Positions 17,911 through 27,188 are shown, numbered from the stretch's first letter. The stretch is 64,000 nt of DNA from Armatimonadota bacterium (GCA_016869025.1 VGFA01000010.1:1-64000), one strand, 5' to 3'. Notes: generated from the sequence alone by a model not told the origin. Numbers and translations: made by a program.

Positions 17911-19272
17911 ATGGATCAGGCAGTCGCCTATGCCCGCGAGCAAGACGGCCGCTTTCTTTCCGAGCTGATCGAGTTCCTTCGGATTCCCAGCGTAAGCACC
18001 GCGCCCGAGAGGGCCACGGACGTCGCACGAGCCGCGGCGTGGATCGCCGGGCACCTGGAGCGGATCGGACTTCGCAGCCGCGTCGAGCCCACCGATCTAC
18101 ACCCCATCGTGCGGGCCGACTGGCTGGGCGCACCCGGCCGGCCTACGGTTCTGTGCTACGGCCACTTCGACGTGCAGCCGCCTGATCCGTTGGGCCTCTG
18201 GAACTCCCCGCCGTTTGAGCCCACGGTCGAGCAGGGGTCGCTCTACGCGCGCGGCGCGTCCGACGACAAGGGGCAGTTGTTCACGCACGTCAAGGCCGTG
18301 GAGGCGATCCTGCGCACCGTGGGCTCGCTCCCGGTCAACGTGAAGTTCTTGCTGGAGGGCGAGGAGGAGATCGGCAGCCCGTCCCTTGCGGCCTATGTTC
18401 CGCGTCACCGTAGATCCCTGACCGCCGACGCCGCCCTGGTCAGCGACGGCGCGCTGTTCGCGCCGGGGTTGCCCACGCTTACCACCGGGCTGCGCGGAAT
18501 GCTCTACACCGAGATCGAGGTCAAAGGGGCCGGCGCCGACCTCCACTCAGGCCAGTACGGAGGCGCGGCGCCCAACGCCGTCGGAGCGCTAGTGCAGATC
18601 CTGGCCACGCTGAAGGACCGGCGGGGTCGCATCCGGATTTCCGGATACTATGGCAGGGTCCGGCCGCCGGAAGAAGCCGAGCGGTCTGCCTGGGCGCGGC
18701 TTCCATTCGACGAGGCCGCGTTCTGCAACGAGATCGGAACGGCCGTGGCCCCGGGCGAGGAGGGCTACCCCATTCTGGAGCGTCTGTGGGCCCGCCCGAC
18801 GCTTGACGTGCACGGCATCGCCGGCGGGTTCACCGGAACCGGCATGAAGACGGTGATCCCGTCCTGCGCAACGGCCAAGGTGAGCATGCGTTTGGTTCCG
18901 GACCAGAACCCGGAGCGAGTCTTCAAGCAGCTGGAGAGGTTCGTGCGCCGTCACGCGCCGCCCGGGGTGCGCGTGGACGTGCGTCATCTCGCGTCATCGC
19001 CGCCTGTCCTGGTGTCTTCCGACGCGCCGCCGGTGCGCGCGGCGGCACGCTCACTGGAGGCGGTCTTTGGCGTGCCCCCGGTCTATGTGCGGAGCGGGGG
19101 CAGCATTCCGGCGGTTTCCGCCTTCGACAGGACCTTGAAAGCCCCCGCGGTCCTAATGGGGTTCGGGCTGCCCGACGACAACCTGCACGCGCCTAACGAG
19201 AAGTTTGCCCTGGTGAACTTCAGGCAGGGGATTGAAGCGACTATTCGCTTCTTCCACGAGTTCGGAGGGTAG
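17911..19272 (+). CDS. M20-family dipeptidase
   Basis: A 453-residue metallodipeptidase of the carnosinase/CNDP-like branch. It begins AREQDGRFLSELIEFLRIPS, has the first metal motif CYGHFDVQPPDP near residue 87, ARGASDDKGQLFTH with the bridging Asp, and LEGEEEIGSPS with the catalytic Glu. The dimerisation domain is inserted as usual. ATG 17911 gives the family-typical N terminus; ATG 17899 is an alternative, and neither has a strong ribosome site. It follows the M20D gene on the same strand with a 96-base gap. Confidence 0.9.
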   Translation: MDQAVAYAREQDGRFLSELIEFLRIPSVSTAPERATDVARAAAWIAGHLERIGLRSRVEPTDLHPIVRADWLGAPGRPTVLCYGHFDVQPPDPLGLWNSPPFEPTVEQGSLYARGASDDKGQLFTHVKAVEAILRTVGSLPVNVKFLLEGEEEIGSPSLAAYVPRHRRSLTADAALVSDGALFAPGLPTLTTGLRGMLYTEIEVKGAGADLHSGQYGGAAPNAVGALVQILATLKDRRGRIRISGYYGRVRPPEEAERSAWARLPFDEAAFCNEIGTAVAPGEEGYPILERLWARPTLDVHGIAGGFTGTGMKTVIPSCATAKVSMRLVPDQNPERVFKQLERFVRRHAPPGVRVDVRHLASSPPVLVSSDAPPVRAAARSLEAVFGVPPVYVRSGGSIPAVSAFDRTLKAPAVLMGFGLPDDNLHAPNEKFALVNFRQGIEATIRFFHEFGG

Positions 19273-19285
19273 TGGAGGAGCATCC

Positions 19286-20518
19286 ATGGAGCGACCCATG
19301 ACCGCGAACAGCACAAGCACACAGGACTTCCCCCTGCGATTCCGCTGGTTGTCCGGCGTGGTCGGCACAGTCGGCCTGGCGCTGGTGGCGGCAGCGCTGC
19401 TGCGCCTACCCAATGTTCCGTGGGATGTGTGGCTGCTCTTCGGCACCGTGTCCCTGCTCTCCGGGGTAATCGTCTTCCCACTGCCCATGGGCGTCACGTA
19501 CCATCCGCAGGGCGGCATCTCGCTTGCCGTGCTGTTCCTGTTTGGCTGGGAGGCAGCCGTGATAGTGAACCTGCTGGGGATGACGGTCTTCTGGACTCAC
19601 TCGAGGCGGCCGGTCTGGCGTGCCGCGTATGACCTCGGAAACGTCGGCTGCAGCCTGCTGCTGGCGGCCTCGGTCGCCCCGCTGGGAGCCGCGGGCTTGA
19701 CCACGGGAATGCTGGCCTGGTTCATTCTCGGTGGCGGGATTCACGCCCTGGCCAACACGGCGTTCACCGTCTCCGGCCGGATGGTGCAGCAGGGTGGCGC
19801 GTGGCCGATGACCCCAAGATCCGTCCTTCGCATCACGGCGCTGTCGGGAAGCATGGCACTGGCAGCCATTGTCATCGTGCTCCTGTTCGATTCGTTCGGT
19901 GAGGCAGGCGCGCTGTTGGGGTTCGCGTCGTGGCTGCTGGCGAGCGTGGCGCTCAAGGGCAACTACGAGGCCCATGCGGCCAGCGAGCGCCACGCGGACA
20001 CGAACCGCCGCCTCGAGGAGGCGCTTGTTGCGGTCGAGCGCCTGTCCATCACCGATCCGCTCACCGGGCTGTACAACCGGCGGCACTTCCGGATCCGCCT
20101 GGAGGAGGAGTTCAGGCGTGAAGCCCGCGATGCCTCGCCGTTCAGCCTGCTGCTGCTCGACCTGGGCGGGTTCAAGGCGATCAACGACGCCCACGGCCAC
20201 CTGGCCGGCGACATCGTCCTCCAGCAGTTCGCCCGGCTACTGGACGGCGCGGTGCGCCCCGGTGACCTGGTCTTCCGGTACGGTGGAGACGAGTTCGCCA
20301 TAGTCATGCCCCGGACCGCGCGCCGGAATGCCGAAGCCGCCGTGGCGCGTCTAGAGGCGCTCGTGTCCCAGACCCCCTTCCTGGTTGGTACCAAGCGGCT
20401 GTACATAGAGCTGGACGTGGGCATCGCCGTGGCCCCAGAGGACGGTACAGACGCGGATGCGCTTGTCCACTGCGCGGATACCGCCATGTACAGCGCCCGC
20501 GGGCGCCGCCGCGGGTGA
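19286..20518 (+). CDS. Membrane-anchored GGDEF diguanylate cyclase
   Basis: A 410-residue protein with about six N-terminal membrane segments (residues ~20-225, MASE-like sensor), a short coiled linker, and a GGDEF domain starting at ITDPLTGLYNRRHF. The catalytic signature RYGGDEFAIVMP is intact, predicting c-di-GMP synthesis. The upstream metal motif reads DLGGFKAIND where DxDxFK is usual, so the second Asp is Gly. No RxxD inhibitory site is visible five residues before GGDEF. ATG 19286 has GGAGGAG upstream. The stop overlaps the next gene in GTGA. Confidence 0.9.
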   Translation: MERPMTANSTSTQDFPLRFRWLSGVVGTVGLALVAAALLRLPNVPWDVWLLFGTVSLLSGVIVFPLPMGVTYHPQGGISLAVLFLFGWEAAVIVNLLGMTVFWTHSRRPVWRAAYDLGNVGCSLLLAASVAPLGAAGLTTGMLAWFILGGGIHALANTAFTVSGRMVQQGGAWPMTPRSVLRITALSGSMALAAIVIVLLFDSFGEAGALLGFASWLLASVALKGNYEAHAASERHADTNRRLEEALVAVERLSITDPLTGLYNRRHFRIRLEEEFRREARDASPFSLLLLDLGGFKAINDAHGHLAGDIVLQQFARLLDGAVRPGDLVFRYGGDEFAIVMPRTARRNAEAAVARLEALVSQTPFLVGTKRLYIELDVGIAVAPEDGTDADALVHCADTAMYSARGRRRG

Positions 20519-21027
20519 ATCACGCTGGCGTCATCATTCAGGTGAGGCACTGGCTGGAAGGCCTGAGCGCTTTCGAGCAGGCGCTCGGGGTGGTGGCCCT
20601 CACGCTCGTTCCGTGGATTGAGTTGCGCGGCTCGATCCCGCTTGGGATCGCGCTGGGGCTGCATCCCCTGGTGGCCATGGCGATCGCGGTGGCGGCCAAC
20701 TGCGCCATCATCGTCCCCGGGTACTTCGCGCTCGAGTTGTTCTACGACCGGCTGTTCTCGCGCTTTGCTCCTTTCCGCCGGGCGGTGGAACGCGTGAGGG
20801 CAAAGGGGGCCGGGCTCGTCGAGCGATACGAACTCCTGGGCCTGGCGCTGTTCGTCGCGGTGCCGCTCCCGGGCACCGGCGCCTACTCGGGGACTCTGCT
20901 GGCGTGGCTGCTGGGCATGAACCGGCCGCGCGCATGGGTTGCGATCGCGGTGGGCGTGACGCTGGCCGGCGTGGTTGTTACGCTGGCGGCATCCGGAGTA
21001 CTTGCCGCGGTCCGGCGGTTCATCTAG
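20515..21027 (+). CDS. Small multidrug export family protein (COG2426)
   Basis: A 170-residue inner-membrane protein with about five hydrophobic segments. LTLVPWIELRGSIPLGIALG near the N terminus and VAVPLPGTGAYSGTLLAWLLG in the second half are conserved hallmarks of the COG2426 family, which is annotated as putative small multidrug export although the function is unproven. The GTG start overlaps the cyclase stop (GTGA), so it is translated with it. Confidence 0.85.
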   Translation: MNHAGVIIQVRHWLEGLSAFEQALGVVALTLVPWIELRGSIPLGIALGLHPLVAMAIAVAANCAIIVPGYFALELFYDRLFSRFAPFRRAVERVRAKGAGLVERYELLGLALFVAVPLPGTGAYSGTLLAWLLGMNRPRAWVAIAVGVTLAGVVVTLAASGVLAAVRRFI

Positions 21028-21030
21028 AAT
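21002..21030 (+). promoter_or_regulatory. Promoter of the second peptide importer operon
   Basis: TTGCCG (21002-21007), 17 bases, then TAGAAT (21025-21030). The -35 lies inside the end of the COG2426 gene. Transcription would start near 21037, giving a leader of about 90 bases before the GTG at 21126. Confidence 0.6.
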
Positions 21031-21125
21031 AAGAATTCAAGGTGCCGACGAGCAGACGCAGGAAGCACCCGCTCCACACTGAAGAGATAGGACACTCCCG
21101 AATTCCAAAGGAGGGATCAGATCGC

Positions 21126-22697
21126 GTGCGAAGAGTCCTGGCCCTGATGGCTGCCATTGCCCTGACCGGCGCGCTTGTCATTTCCGCGGCCGCGGCGCCG
21201 GCGGTGACGCCTACGCGCGGTGGAACGCTCATCGTTGGATCTGGGGTGGACGCGGTGACACTCGACGCGCCCATGATTACCGATTCCCCGAGCGCGACCG
21301 TGGCAGAGCACATGGTCGAGTCCCTCTATAGGTTGACCCCCGAGGGCAGGATCGTGCCGATGCTGGCTCTTGGGCACACCGTGTCCCCGGACGGCCGGAC
21401 ATGGACGGTCCGGCTGCGCACCGGCGTCCGGTTCCACGACGGGACTCCGTTTGACGCCGAGGCGGCCAAGTTCAACCTTGATCGCATGCTCGACCCGGCC
21501 ACCCGCGCGGCGTTCCGATTTCTGCTCTGCGGACCCGCGACGTGCGTGACGAGCGTCACGGTAGTTGACTCCTCGACGATCCGCCTGGTCACCAATACCA
21601 CGTTCGCGCCGCTGCTGGCGCACCTTACCCACAGCTCCATGGGCATGCAGAGCCCGACCGCCGTCCGGCGGCTGGGCGTGGACTATGCCCGGCAGCCCGT
21701 GGGAACCGGCGCCTTCAAGTTTAAGGAATGGGTGCGCGGCGATCGGGTGGTGATGACCCGCAACGACGACTACTGGGGGGAGAAGGCATTCCTGGACGAG
21801 GTGCAGTTCCGCGTGATCCCGGATGACGGTGCGCGCGTGGCGGCCCTGGAAGCGGGCTCGATTCACGTGGCCGTGCGCGTCCCTCCGCGCGAGATTGAGC
21901 GGTTGAAGGGCGCCCGGGACTTCACGGTCTCGGTGGACGATAGCCTGCGCACGATCTACGTGGGTTTCAACGTGACGCGGCCGCCGTTCAACGATGGACG
22001 CCTGCGCCGGGCGCTGAACCACGCGGTGAACAAGCGGGCGATCGTGAACGGTGCACTGTATGGAACAGCCCGCGTCTCCGATGCGCCGATTGTCCCGGCT
22101 ATTGAGGGTTACTCCAAGATCATGACCTACGAATGGGACCTGGAGCGAGCCGAGGCGCTGCTGCGTGAGGCGGGCTACACCAGGGCCCGCCCATTGCGCG
22201 CCGTGTTCCACCATCCGTCCGGGCGATACATACGCGACGCCGAGATCGCCGCAAGCATCCAGGGACTCGTGCGCCGCGCGGGCATCGAACTCGAACTGAG
22301 GACGATGGAATGGGGGGCCTACCTTGCCCTAACCAACCGGCCGCAACCGGAGAACGACGTCCAGATGTACATGCTCGGGTGGGGTACCGTGACCGGCGAC
22401 GCCGACTACGGCCTCTATGCCCTGTTCCACTCGTCGCAGTGGGTGCCGGCGGGCTCCAACCGGAGCTTCTACAAGAACGAGCGCGTTGACGCGCTGCTCG
22501 ATCGTGGCCGGTCTACAATGGATCAGGCGGAGCGCAACAAGATCTACGCCGATGCGATGAAGGTCATCATGGACGACGCGCCCTGGCTGTTCCTGCACAG
22601 CGAGTCGCAGGTGACCGGCATCAGGCACACCGCTCAGGGGGTGGTCGTCCATCCCGCGGAGCGCGTAGAGTTGTTCAAGGCCTGGATACGACGCTAG
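21126..22697 (+). CDS. ABC peptide importer, periplasmic substrate-binding protein (second system)
   Basis: A 523-residue family-5 solute-binding protein, paralogous to the one at the left end. A Sec signal peptide (VLALMAAIALTGALVISAAAA) without lipobox Cys is followed by RGGTLIVGSGVDAVTLD, the family start. FHDGTPFDAEAAKFNLDRML and PVGTGAFKFKEW are typical. The GTG at 21126 is preferred because AAAGGAGG lies 11 bases upstream and the signal peptide begins there; the frame opens at 21042. It heads an operon with two permeases. Confidence 0.93.
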   Translation: MRRVLALMAAIALTGALVISAAAAPAVTPTRGGTLIVGSGVDAVTLDAPMITDSPSATVAEHMVESLYRLTPEGRIVPMLALGHTVSPDGRTWTVRLRTGVRFHDGTPFDAEAAKFNLDRMLDPATRAAFRFLLCGPATCVTSVTVVDSSTIRLVTNTTFAPLLAHLTHSSMGMQSPTAVRRLGVDYARQPVGTGAFKFKEWVRGDRVVMTRNDDYWGEKAFLDEVQFRVIPDDGARVAALEAGSIHVAVRVPPREIERLKGARDFTVSVDDSLRTIYVGFNVTRPPFNDGRLRRALNHAVNKRAIVNGALYGTARVSDAPIVPAIEGYSKIMTYEWDLERAEALLREAGYTRARPLRAVFHHPSGRYIRDAEIAASIQGLVRRAGIELELRTMEWGAYLALTNRPQPENDVQMYMLGWGTVTGDADYGLYALFHSSQWVPAGSNRSFYKNERVDALLDRGRSTMDQAERNKIYADAMKVIMDDAPWLFLHSESQVTGIRHTAQGVVVHPAERVELFKAWIRR

Positions 22698-22731
22698 AGA
22701 GATCCGAAACGACTAGGCTGGAAGGACGAGG

Positions 22732-22755
22732 GGGGAGGGGGTTTGTGCCCTCCCC
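22732..22755 (+). repeat. GC-rich hairpin between binding-protein and permease genes (second system)
   Basis: GGGGAGGG (22732-22739) pairs perfectly with CCCTCCCC (22748-22755) across an 8-base loop. It lies between stop 22697 and start 22774, in the same position as the hairpin in the first operon. Confidence 0.6.
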
Positions 22756-22773
22756 TTCTCACGGCTACTGAAC

Positions 22774-23694
22774 ATGTGGGCGTACATCGTCAAACGACTC
22801 CTGCTTTCCATTCCTGTCATCTTCGGCGTGGCGTTCATGGTGTTCGCAATGGTGCGGATTGTTCCCGGGGATCCCGCTCGGATCATCGCCGGGGAGGCGG
22901 CGACGCAGGAGATCGTCGAGGGGATCCGCAAGGACATGGGCCTGGACCAGCCGCTGCTGAAGCAGTTTGCCACGTTTGTGGGGAACGTGCTGCGCGGCGA
23001 CTTCGGGCGTTCGGTGCGGTCCAAAGCGCCGGTGGCCGGCGAGGTCGCCGCGCGTCTGCCGAACACCATCAGGCTGGCAACGGCTGGTCTCTGCGTCGCT
23101 GTCGTCGTCGGGGTCTCAGCGGGCATCATCTCGGCCATTCGTCCCTACTCTTGGATGGACACGGTGGTCATGCTCGTGGCGCTGGCCGGGCTCTCGATGC
23201 CGGTGTTCTGGTCCGGCCTGATGCTGATCCTGATCTTCGCGGTCTGGCTTGGATGGCTACCCGCCGTGGGGACCGGTGGCATGGCGCACCTCGTGCTGCC
23301 CGCGGTCACTCTGGGCATGTCGACCGCGGCCATCATCGCCCGCATGTCTCGCTCCAGCATGCTGGAGGTGCTGCGGAGTGACTACATCCGCACGGCGCGC
23401 GCCAAAGGTCTGGCCGAGGCCGCCGTCGTCAACCGCCACGCGTTCCGCAACGCCTTGATCCCGGTCATCACCGTTGTGGGTCTGCAGATGGGTACGCTGC
23501 TCTCCGGGGCAGTCCTGACGGAGACGGTGTTCGCGTGGCCGGGTATCGGCCGGCTGCTGGTTGAAGGCATCCTGTCCCGCGACTATCCCATCGTACAGGC
23601 CTCGGTGCTGGTGGTCGCGATGGCGTTCGTGATGGTGAATCTCACAGTTGATGTGCTCTACGCGGTCGTGGACCCGCGGATCCACTATGACTGA
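22774..23694 (+). CDS. ABC peptide importer permease, DppB type (second system)
   Basis: A 306-residue permease with about six membrane helices, RIVPGDPARIIAG in the first loop, the EAA loop SDYIRTARAKGLAEAAVV, and the family signature TETVFAWPGIGRLLVEG. Clearly paralogous to the first DppB-like protein at the same length. The start at 22774 begins with the usual first-helix segment (YIVKRLLLSIPVIFGV). Its end overlaps the DppC-type gene by eight bases. Confidence 0.93.
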   Translation: MWAYIVKRLLLSIPVIFGVAFMVFAMVRIVPGDPARIIAGEAATQEIVEGIRKDMGLDQPLLKQFATFVGNVLRGDFGRSVRSKAPVAGEVAARLPNTIRLATAGLCVAVVVGVSAGIISAIRPYSWMDTVVMLVALAGLSMPVFWSGLMLILIFAVWLGWLPAVGTGGMAHLVLPAVTLGMSTAAIIARMSRSSMLEVLRSDYIRTARAKGLAEAAVVNRHAFRNALIPVITVVGLQMGTLLSGAVLTETVFAWPGIGRLLVEGILSRDYPIVQASVLVVAMAFVMVNLTVDVLYAVVDPRIHYD

Positions 23695-24571
23695 TATGAC
23701 TCAGCCCTCCAGGATCGCCCTGCGGCCAACGCGCTCGCGCGCCCGGATGGTGTGGACGCAGTTCCGTCGCAACCGGGCCGGGCTCGTGGGTCTGGTGCTC
23801 CTGTCCGTGTTCCTGAGCGCGGGTCTCTTTGCGCCGGTGCTGGCGCCGTACGACCCCTACGAGATCGAGCTCGAATCCGGCCTGAAGAGGCCGGGACCCG
23901 GGCACTTGCTGGGGCAGGACGAACTGGGGCGCGACATGCTCAGCCGCATCATCTACGGCGCCCGCCTCTCGCTGGTGATCGGCGTCATAGCCGTTACAAT
24001 CGGGGTGGGGATCGGTGTTCCGGTCGGCGCCATCTCCGGCTACTTCGGAGGGTTGCCGGATCTCTTGGTGCAGCGCGTGATTGACATCATGCTGGCGTTT
24101 CCGGGCATCCTGCTGGCGATCGTGCTCGTTGCGGTCCTGGGGGTGGGACTCGTTCAGGTCATGGTGGCGGTGGGGATCGTGTCAATCCCGGTCTATGCGC
24201 GATTGGTGCGCGGACAGGTCCTCTCATTGCGGTCGCAGGAGTTCGTGGACGCGGCGCGGGCCGTGGGGGCTACCAGCGGGAGGGTAATCTGGCGTCACGT
24301 ACTGCCCAACACGCTGGCCGTGGTCATCGTTCAATCCACCCTGCAGATCGCCTCGGCGATTCTCGCGGCGGCGGCCCTGGGCTTCCTGGGACTTGGAGCC
24401 CAGCCGCCTGCCGCGGAGTGGGGCTCGATGCTGAGCAACGCCCGGCAGTACATACGCCTGGCGCCGCACAGCGTGATGTTCCCGGGGTTGGCCATCATGA
24501 TGACCGTACTGGGGTTCAACCTGCTCGGCGATGCAATCCGGGACGCGCTGGACCCGCGGATGCGGATATAG
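23687..24571 (+). CDS. ABC peptide importer permease, DppC type (second system)
   Basis: A 294-residue permease with WTQFRRNRAGLVGLVLLSVF, the periplasmic HLLGQDELGRDMLSRIIYGA motif, an EAA loop (EFVDAARAVGATSGRVI) and the C-terminal FNLLGDAIRDALDPR signature. ATG 23687 overlaps the previous stop; ATG 23696 is possible. As in the first system no ATPase gene follows; speD is next, 29 bases downstream, and may be read from the same transcript. Confidence 0.93.
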   Translation: MTDMTQPSRIALRPTRSRARMVWTQFRRNRAGLVGLVLLSVFLSAGLFAPVLAPYDPYEIELESGLKRPGPGHLLGQDELGRDMLSRIIYGARLSLVIGVIAVTIGVGIGVPVGAISGYFGGLPDLLVQRVIDIMLAFPGILLAIVLVAVLGVGLVQVMVAVGIVSIPVYARLVRGQVLSLRSQEFVDAARAVGATSGRVIWRHVLPNTLAVVIVQSTLQIASAILAAAALGFLGLGAQPPAAEWGSMLSNARQYIRLAPHSVMFPGLAIMMTVLGFNLLGDAIRDALDPRMRI

Positions 24572-24600
24572 CCCAATGCCTGAGGGGGAGGAGGTGGGAG

Positions 24601-25077
24601 ATGGATCCGATCGGACACCACTACATCGTTGAGGCTTCTGGATGCAATCCCGAGATCATCGGTAAGGTTGAGACGGTTGAACAGATTCTGGTGCGTGCCG
24701 CCGAGGTGGCCCAGGTCACCGTCTGGTCTATCTCCTTCCACCGGTTCAACCCCAACGGCGTCTCCGGCGTGGTCGTCATCTCCGAGTCGCACCTCTCCGT
24801 CCACACATGGCCTGAGTACGGATATGTTGCCCTTGACATCTTCACCTGCGGCAACGACGCGAAGCCCGAGGCGGCCGTGGAGCACGCGCTCAAGGAGTTC
24901 AAGGCCCGGACGATGCACATCACCGAGGTAACCCGGGGGCTGGAGGAGGGCGACCGCCAGTACTTCCACAGCATCGTCACCTGGGAGGAAACGCTACCCA
25001 CAAAGGACGACAAGAGACGATCGAAGGCAGCGAAGCGCCCAAAGAGGCCGTCGCGCCCGGCGTTCCGAGCCCGCTAG
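24601..25077 (+). CDS. speD: S-adenosylmethionine decarboxylase proenzyme
   Basis: A 158-residue pyruvoyl enzyme that makes decarboxylated SAM, the aminopropyl donor for spermidine-type polyamines. The self-cleavage site is Glu62-Ser63 in SESHLSVHTWPE; Ser63 becomes the pyruvoyl group. His68 and Cys83 (IFTCGND) are the usual processing and catalytic residues. Most bacterial class-1B enzymes are ~120-135 residues; here the last ~21 residues are an added Lys/Arg-rich tail (KRRSKAAKRPKRPSRP). Start ATG is preceded by GGAGGAGG. No spermidine synthase gene is in the window. Confidence 0.95.
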   Translation: MDPIGHHYIVEASGCNPEIIGKVETVEQILVRAAEVAQVTVWSISFHRFNPNGVSGVVVISESHLSVHTWPEYGYVALDIFTCGNDAKPEAAVEHALKEFKARTMHITEVTRGLEEGDRQYFHSIVTWEETLPTKDDKRRSKAAKRPKRPSRPAFRAR

Positions 25078-25116
25078 CAAGACGCGCCCGGGGCGGCGCT
25101 CCGATGGGGGACTGCA

Positions 25117-26010
25117 GTGGCACTGCTTTCAGTCGTTCTGCCCATAGTGTTGCTCATAGCGGCCGGGTACCTGCTCGCCCGCTTGATTCCGATCGAAGTC
25201 CAGTCGTTATCCCGCGTGACCATATACCTGCTCACGCCCAGTCTCGTGTTCGCCGCGCTGGTGCGCGCCGACGTGTCGGCCGCAGCCGCCGCGAGGCTGA
25301 TCGGGCTCATCGTGGCGCAGTTCGGAGTGCTGCTCGTCGTCGCGCTGCTCGCAGGCCGGCTGATGCGGCTGGCACCGCTCCAGCGCAGCGGGCTGGCCGT
25401 GTCAACGGTTCTCTACAACGCGGGCAACTACGGGATTCCGGTCGCCCTGTTCGCTTTCGGCGAGGAAGGAGTTCGCCTGGCCACGCTCATCTTCGTGGTT
25501 TCGGCGATCCTCATGCACTCGGTGGGGGTGTTCCTGGCCTCGGCTGGCAGGAACAGGCCCGCCCATGCTGTCCTCGATATCTTCCGCCTGCCACTCATCT
25601 ACGCCGCGATCGCGGGCGTGGTCTTCGCGTACCAGGGGTGGATGTTGCCGGTGGCACTGTGGCGCCCGATCGAGCTCATGGCCCAGGGCGCGATTCCCGT
25701 GCTGCTGATCACCCTTGGGGTGCAGCTTTCGCAGGCACGACCCTCGGGCGTGAGCGCGCCCCTTGGCGTCTCCACGGTCCTGCGGCTCGTCGTCTCACCG
25801 CTGTTGACGGTCGCCCTGGCGCCCTGGTTCGGCATCGCCGGTCTGACCCGCGACGTCGCGGTGATGTCCACGGCGATGCCGACCGCGATCAACGCGTTCC
25901 TGATCGCCGCGCAGTTTGACGCTGCTCCTGATTTCGTGGCCAGCGCGGTCTTCCTGACCACCGTGGCCAGTTTCGTCTCGATCCCGATCGTTCTGGTGCT
26001 GCTTCCGTGA
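25117..26010 (+). CDS. AEC-family transporter
   Basis: A 297-residue inner-membrane protein with about ten hydrophobic segments in two five-helix halves, typical of the auxin efflux carrier family (Mem_trans). The LYNAGNYGIPVALFAFG segment carries the conserved Asn-x-x-Asn-x-Gly-type crossover. Bacterial relatives move malonate, malate or other small organic acids; the substrate here is unknown. Start is GTG at 25117, 39 bases after speD. The stop overlaps the following MFS gene (GTGA). Confidence 0.87.
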   Translation: MALLSVVLPIVLLIAAGYLLARLIPIEVQSLSRVTIYLLTPSLVFAALVRADVSAAAAARLIGLIVAQFGVLLVVALLAGRLMRLAPLQRSGLAVSTVLYNAGNYGIPVALFAFGEEGVRLATLIFVVSAILMHSVGVFLASAGRNRPAHAVLDIFRLPLIYAAIAGVVFAYQGWMLPVALWRPIELMAQGAIPVLLITLGVQLSQARPSGVSAPLGVSTVLRLVVSPLLTVALAPWFGIAGLTRDVAVMSTAMPTAINAFLIAAQFDAAPDFVASAVFLTTVASFVSIPIVLVLLP

Positions 26011-27188
26011 ACCCGGGTAGGCCGCGCGCGCCATCGTGGTCACGCCTGGGCGTCCTGTCCTTCGCCCACTTCACCAACGATCTCTATGCCGCCTTCCTGG
26101 CGCCCCTGCTGCCGCTGGTGGTCGCCAAGTTCAGCATCTCGCTGGCGCTTGCCGGCCTTCTCGGCAGCGCTTACAATCTCTCGTCCGCGTTCTCCCAGCC
26201 GTTTTTCGGGATGGCGGCCGACCGCGTTCCGCGGCCTGTGTTCACCGTTCTGGGCGCGCTCGTCACGGTGGTCATGATGGGACTGCTCGGGCTCGCGCCC
26301 TCCTACCACGCGATGCTCGCGGTGCTCTTCATCGCAGGCCTGGGCACCGCGGCGTTTCACCCCCAGTCGTTCTCGGCCGCCGGGGCCGTGAGCGGGGACA
26401 GCCGGGGAGCCGGGATCTCACTGTTCATCGCGGGTGGTGAGCTGGGATATTCGCTGGGCCCGGTCTACGTGGCCGCGATCGTGGGTGCGATCGGGCTCGC
26501 CGGAACCGCAGTGGCCGCGCTTCCGGGCGTGGTGGCCTGCCTCCTGCTCTGGAGGCTCGCCGGCTCCTGGTGGTCTGATCTGGAGACGCCCACCCGGGTG
26601 GGCCTGGGCTCCGAAGTCCGGCGGCATGGGCGAGCCCTGGTATTGATCTGGCTCGTGGTGGTGCTAAGGAGCGTGGTCACGCTCGGGCACGTCCTGTTCA
26701 TCCCGCTCCTGCTGCGCGGTCGCGGAGAGACGCTGATGATGGGAGGGACCGCGGTCTTTCTCTTTGGAGGGGTCGGCTCAATCGGCGGCCTGGTCGGCGG
26801 GGCGCTCTCCGACCGGATCGGACGGCGCGCCGTGATGGCGATCTCGCTGATTGCAGCCGCGCCCCTGCTCGTGCTCTTCGGCAGCATCGAGGGCGCCTGG
26901 GGTTTGGTGCCGCTGGCTCTGGGTGGCTTCATGCTCTTCCTGGCGGCCCCGGTCAGCATAGTGATGGCTCAGGAGATGTTCCCCTCACGGGCAAGCCTGG
27001 CCAGCAGCATGGTGACCGGGATGGCTTGGGGAACCGCAGGCCTTTCCATGACGCTGATCGGTGCGATTGCCGACAAGATCGGGCTGGCCCAGACCCTGTC
27101 GGCAAGCGTCGGCCTCTTCCTGATCGCGCTGGTGGCAATCTGGGCGCTTCCGGCGCAGCCTCCGCGCGCAAGGACTACGCTGGACTGA
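26007..27188 (+). CDS. MFS transporter, Fsr-like
   Basis: A 393-residue major-facilitator protein with 12 predicted membrane segments. The N terminus LSFAHFTNDLYAAFLAPLLP resembles the fosmidomycin-resistance (Fsr) branch, and the loop 2-3 motif GMAADRVPRP and the mirrored ALSDRIGRRAVM are standard MFS features. Drug export or another efflux role is possible. The GTG start overlaps the AEC gene by four bases, so the two transporters are co-translated. Confidence 0.9.
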   Translation: MNPGRPRAPSWSRLGVLSFAHFTNDLYAAFLAPLLPLVVAKFSISLALAGLLGSAYNLSSAFSQPFFGMAADRVPRPVFTVLGALVTVVMMGLLGLAPSYHAMLAVLFIAGLGTAAFHPQSFSAAGAVSGDSRGAGISLFIAGGELGYSLGPVYVAAIVGAIGLAGTAVAALPGVVACLLLWRLAGSWWSDLETPTRVGLGSEVRRHGRALVLIWLVVVLRSVVTLGHVLFIPLLLRGRGETLMMGGTAVFLFGGVGSIGGLVGGALSDRIGRRAVMAISLIAAAPLLVLFGSIEGAWGLVPLALGGFMLFLAAPVSIVMAQEMFPSRASLASSMVTGMAWGTAGLSMTLIGAIADKIGLAQTLSASVGLFLIALVAIWALPAQPPRARTTLD

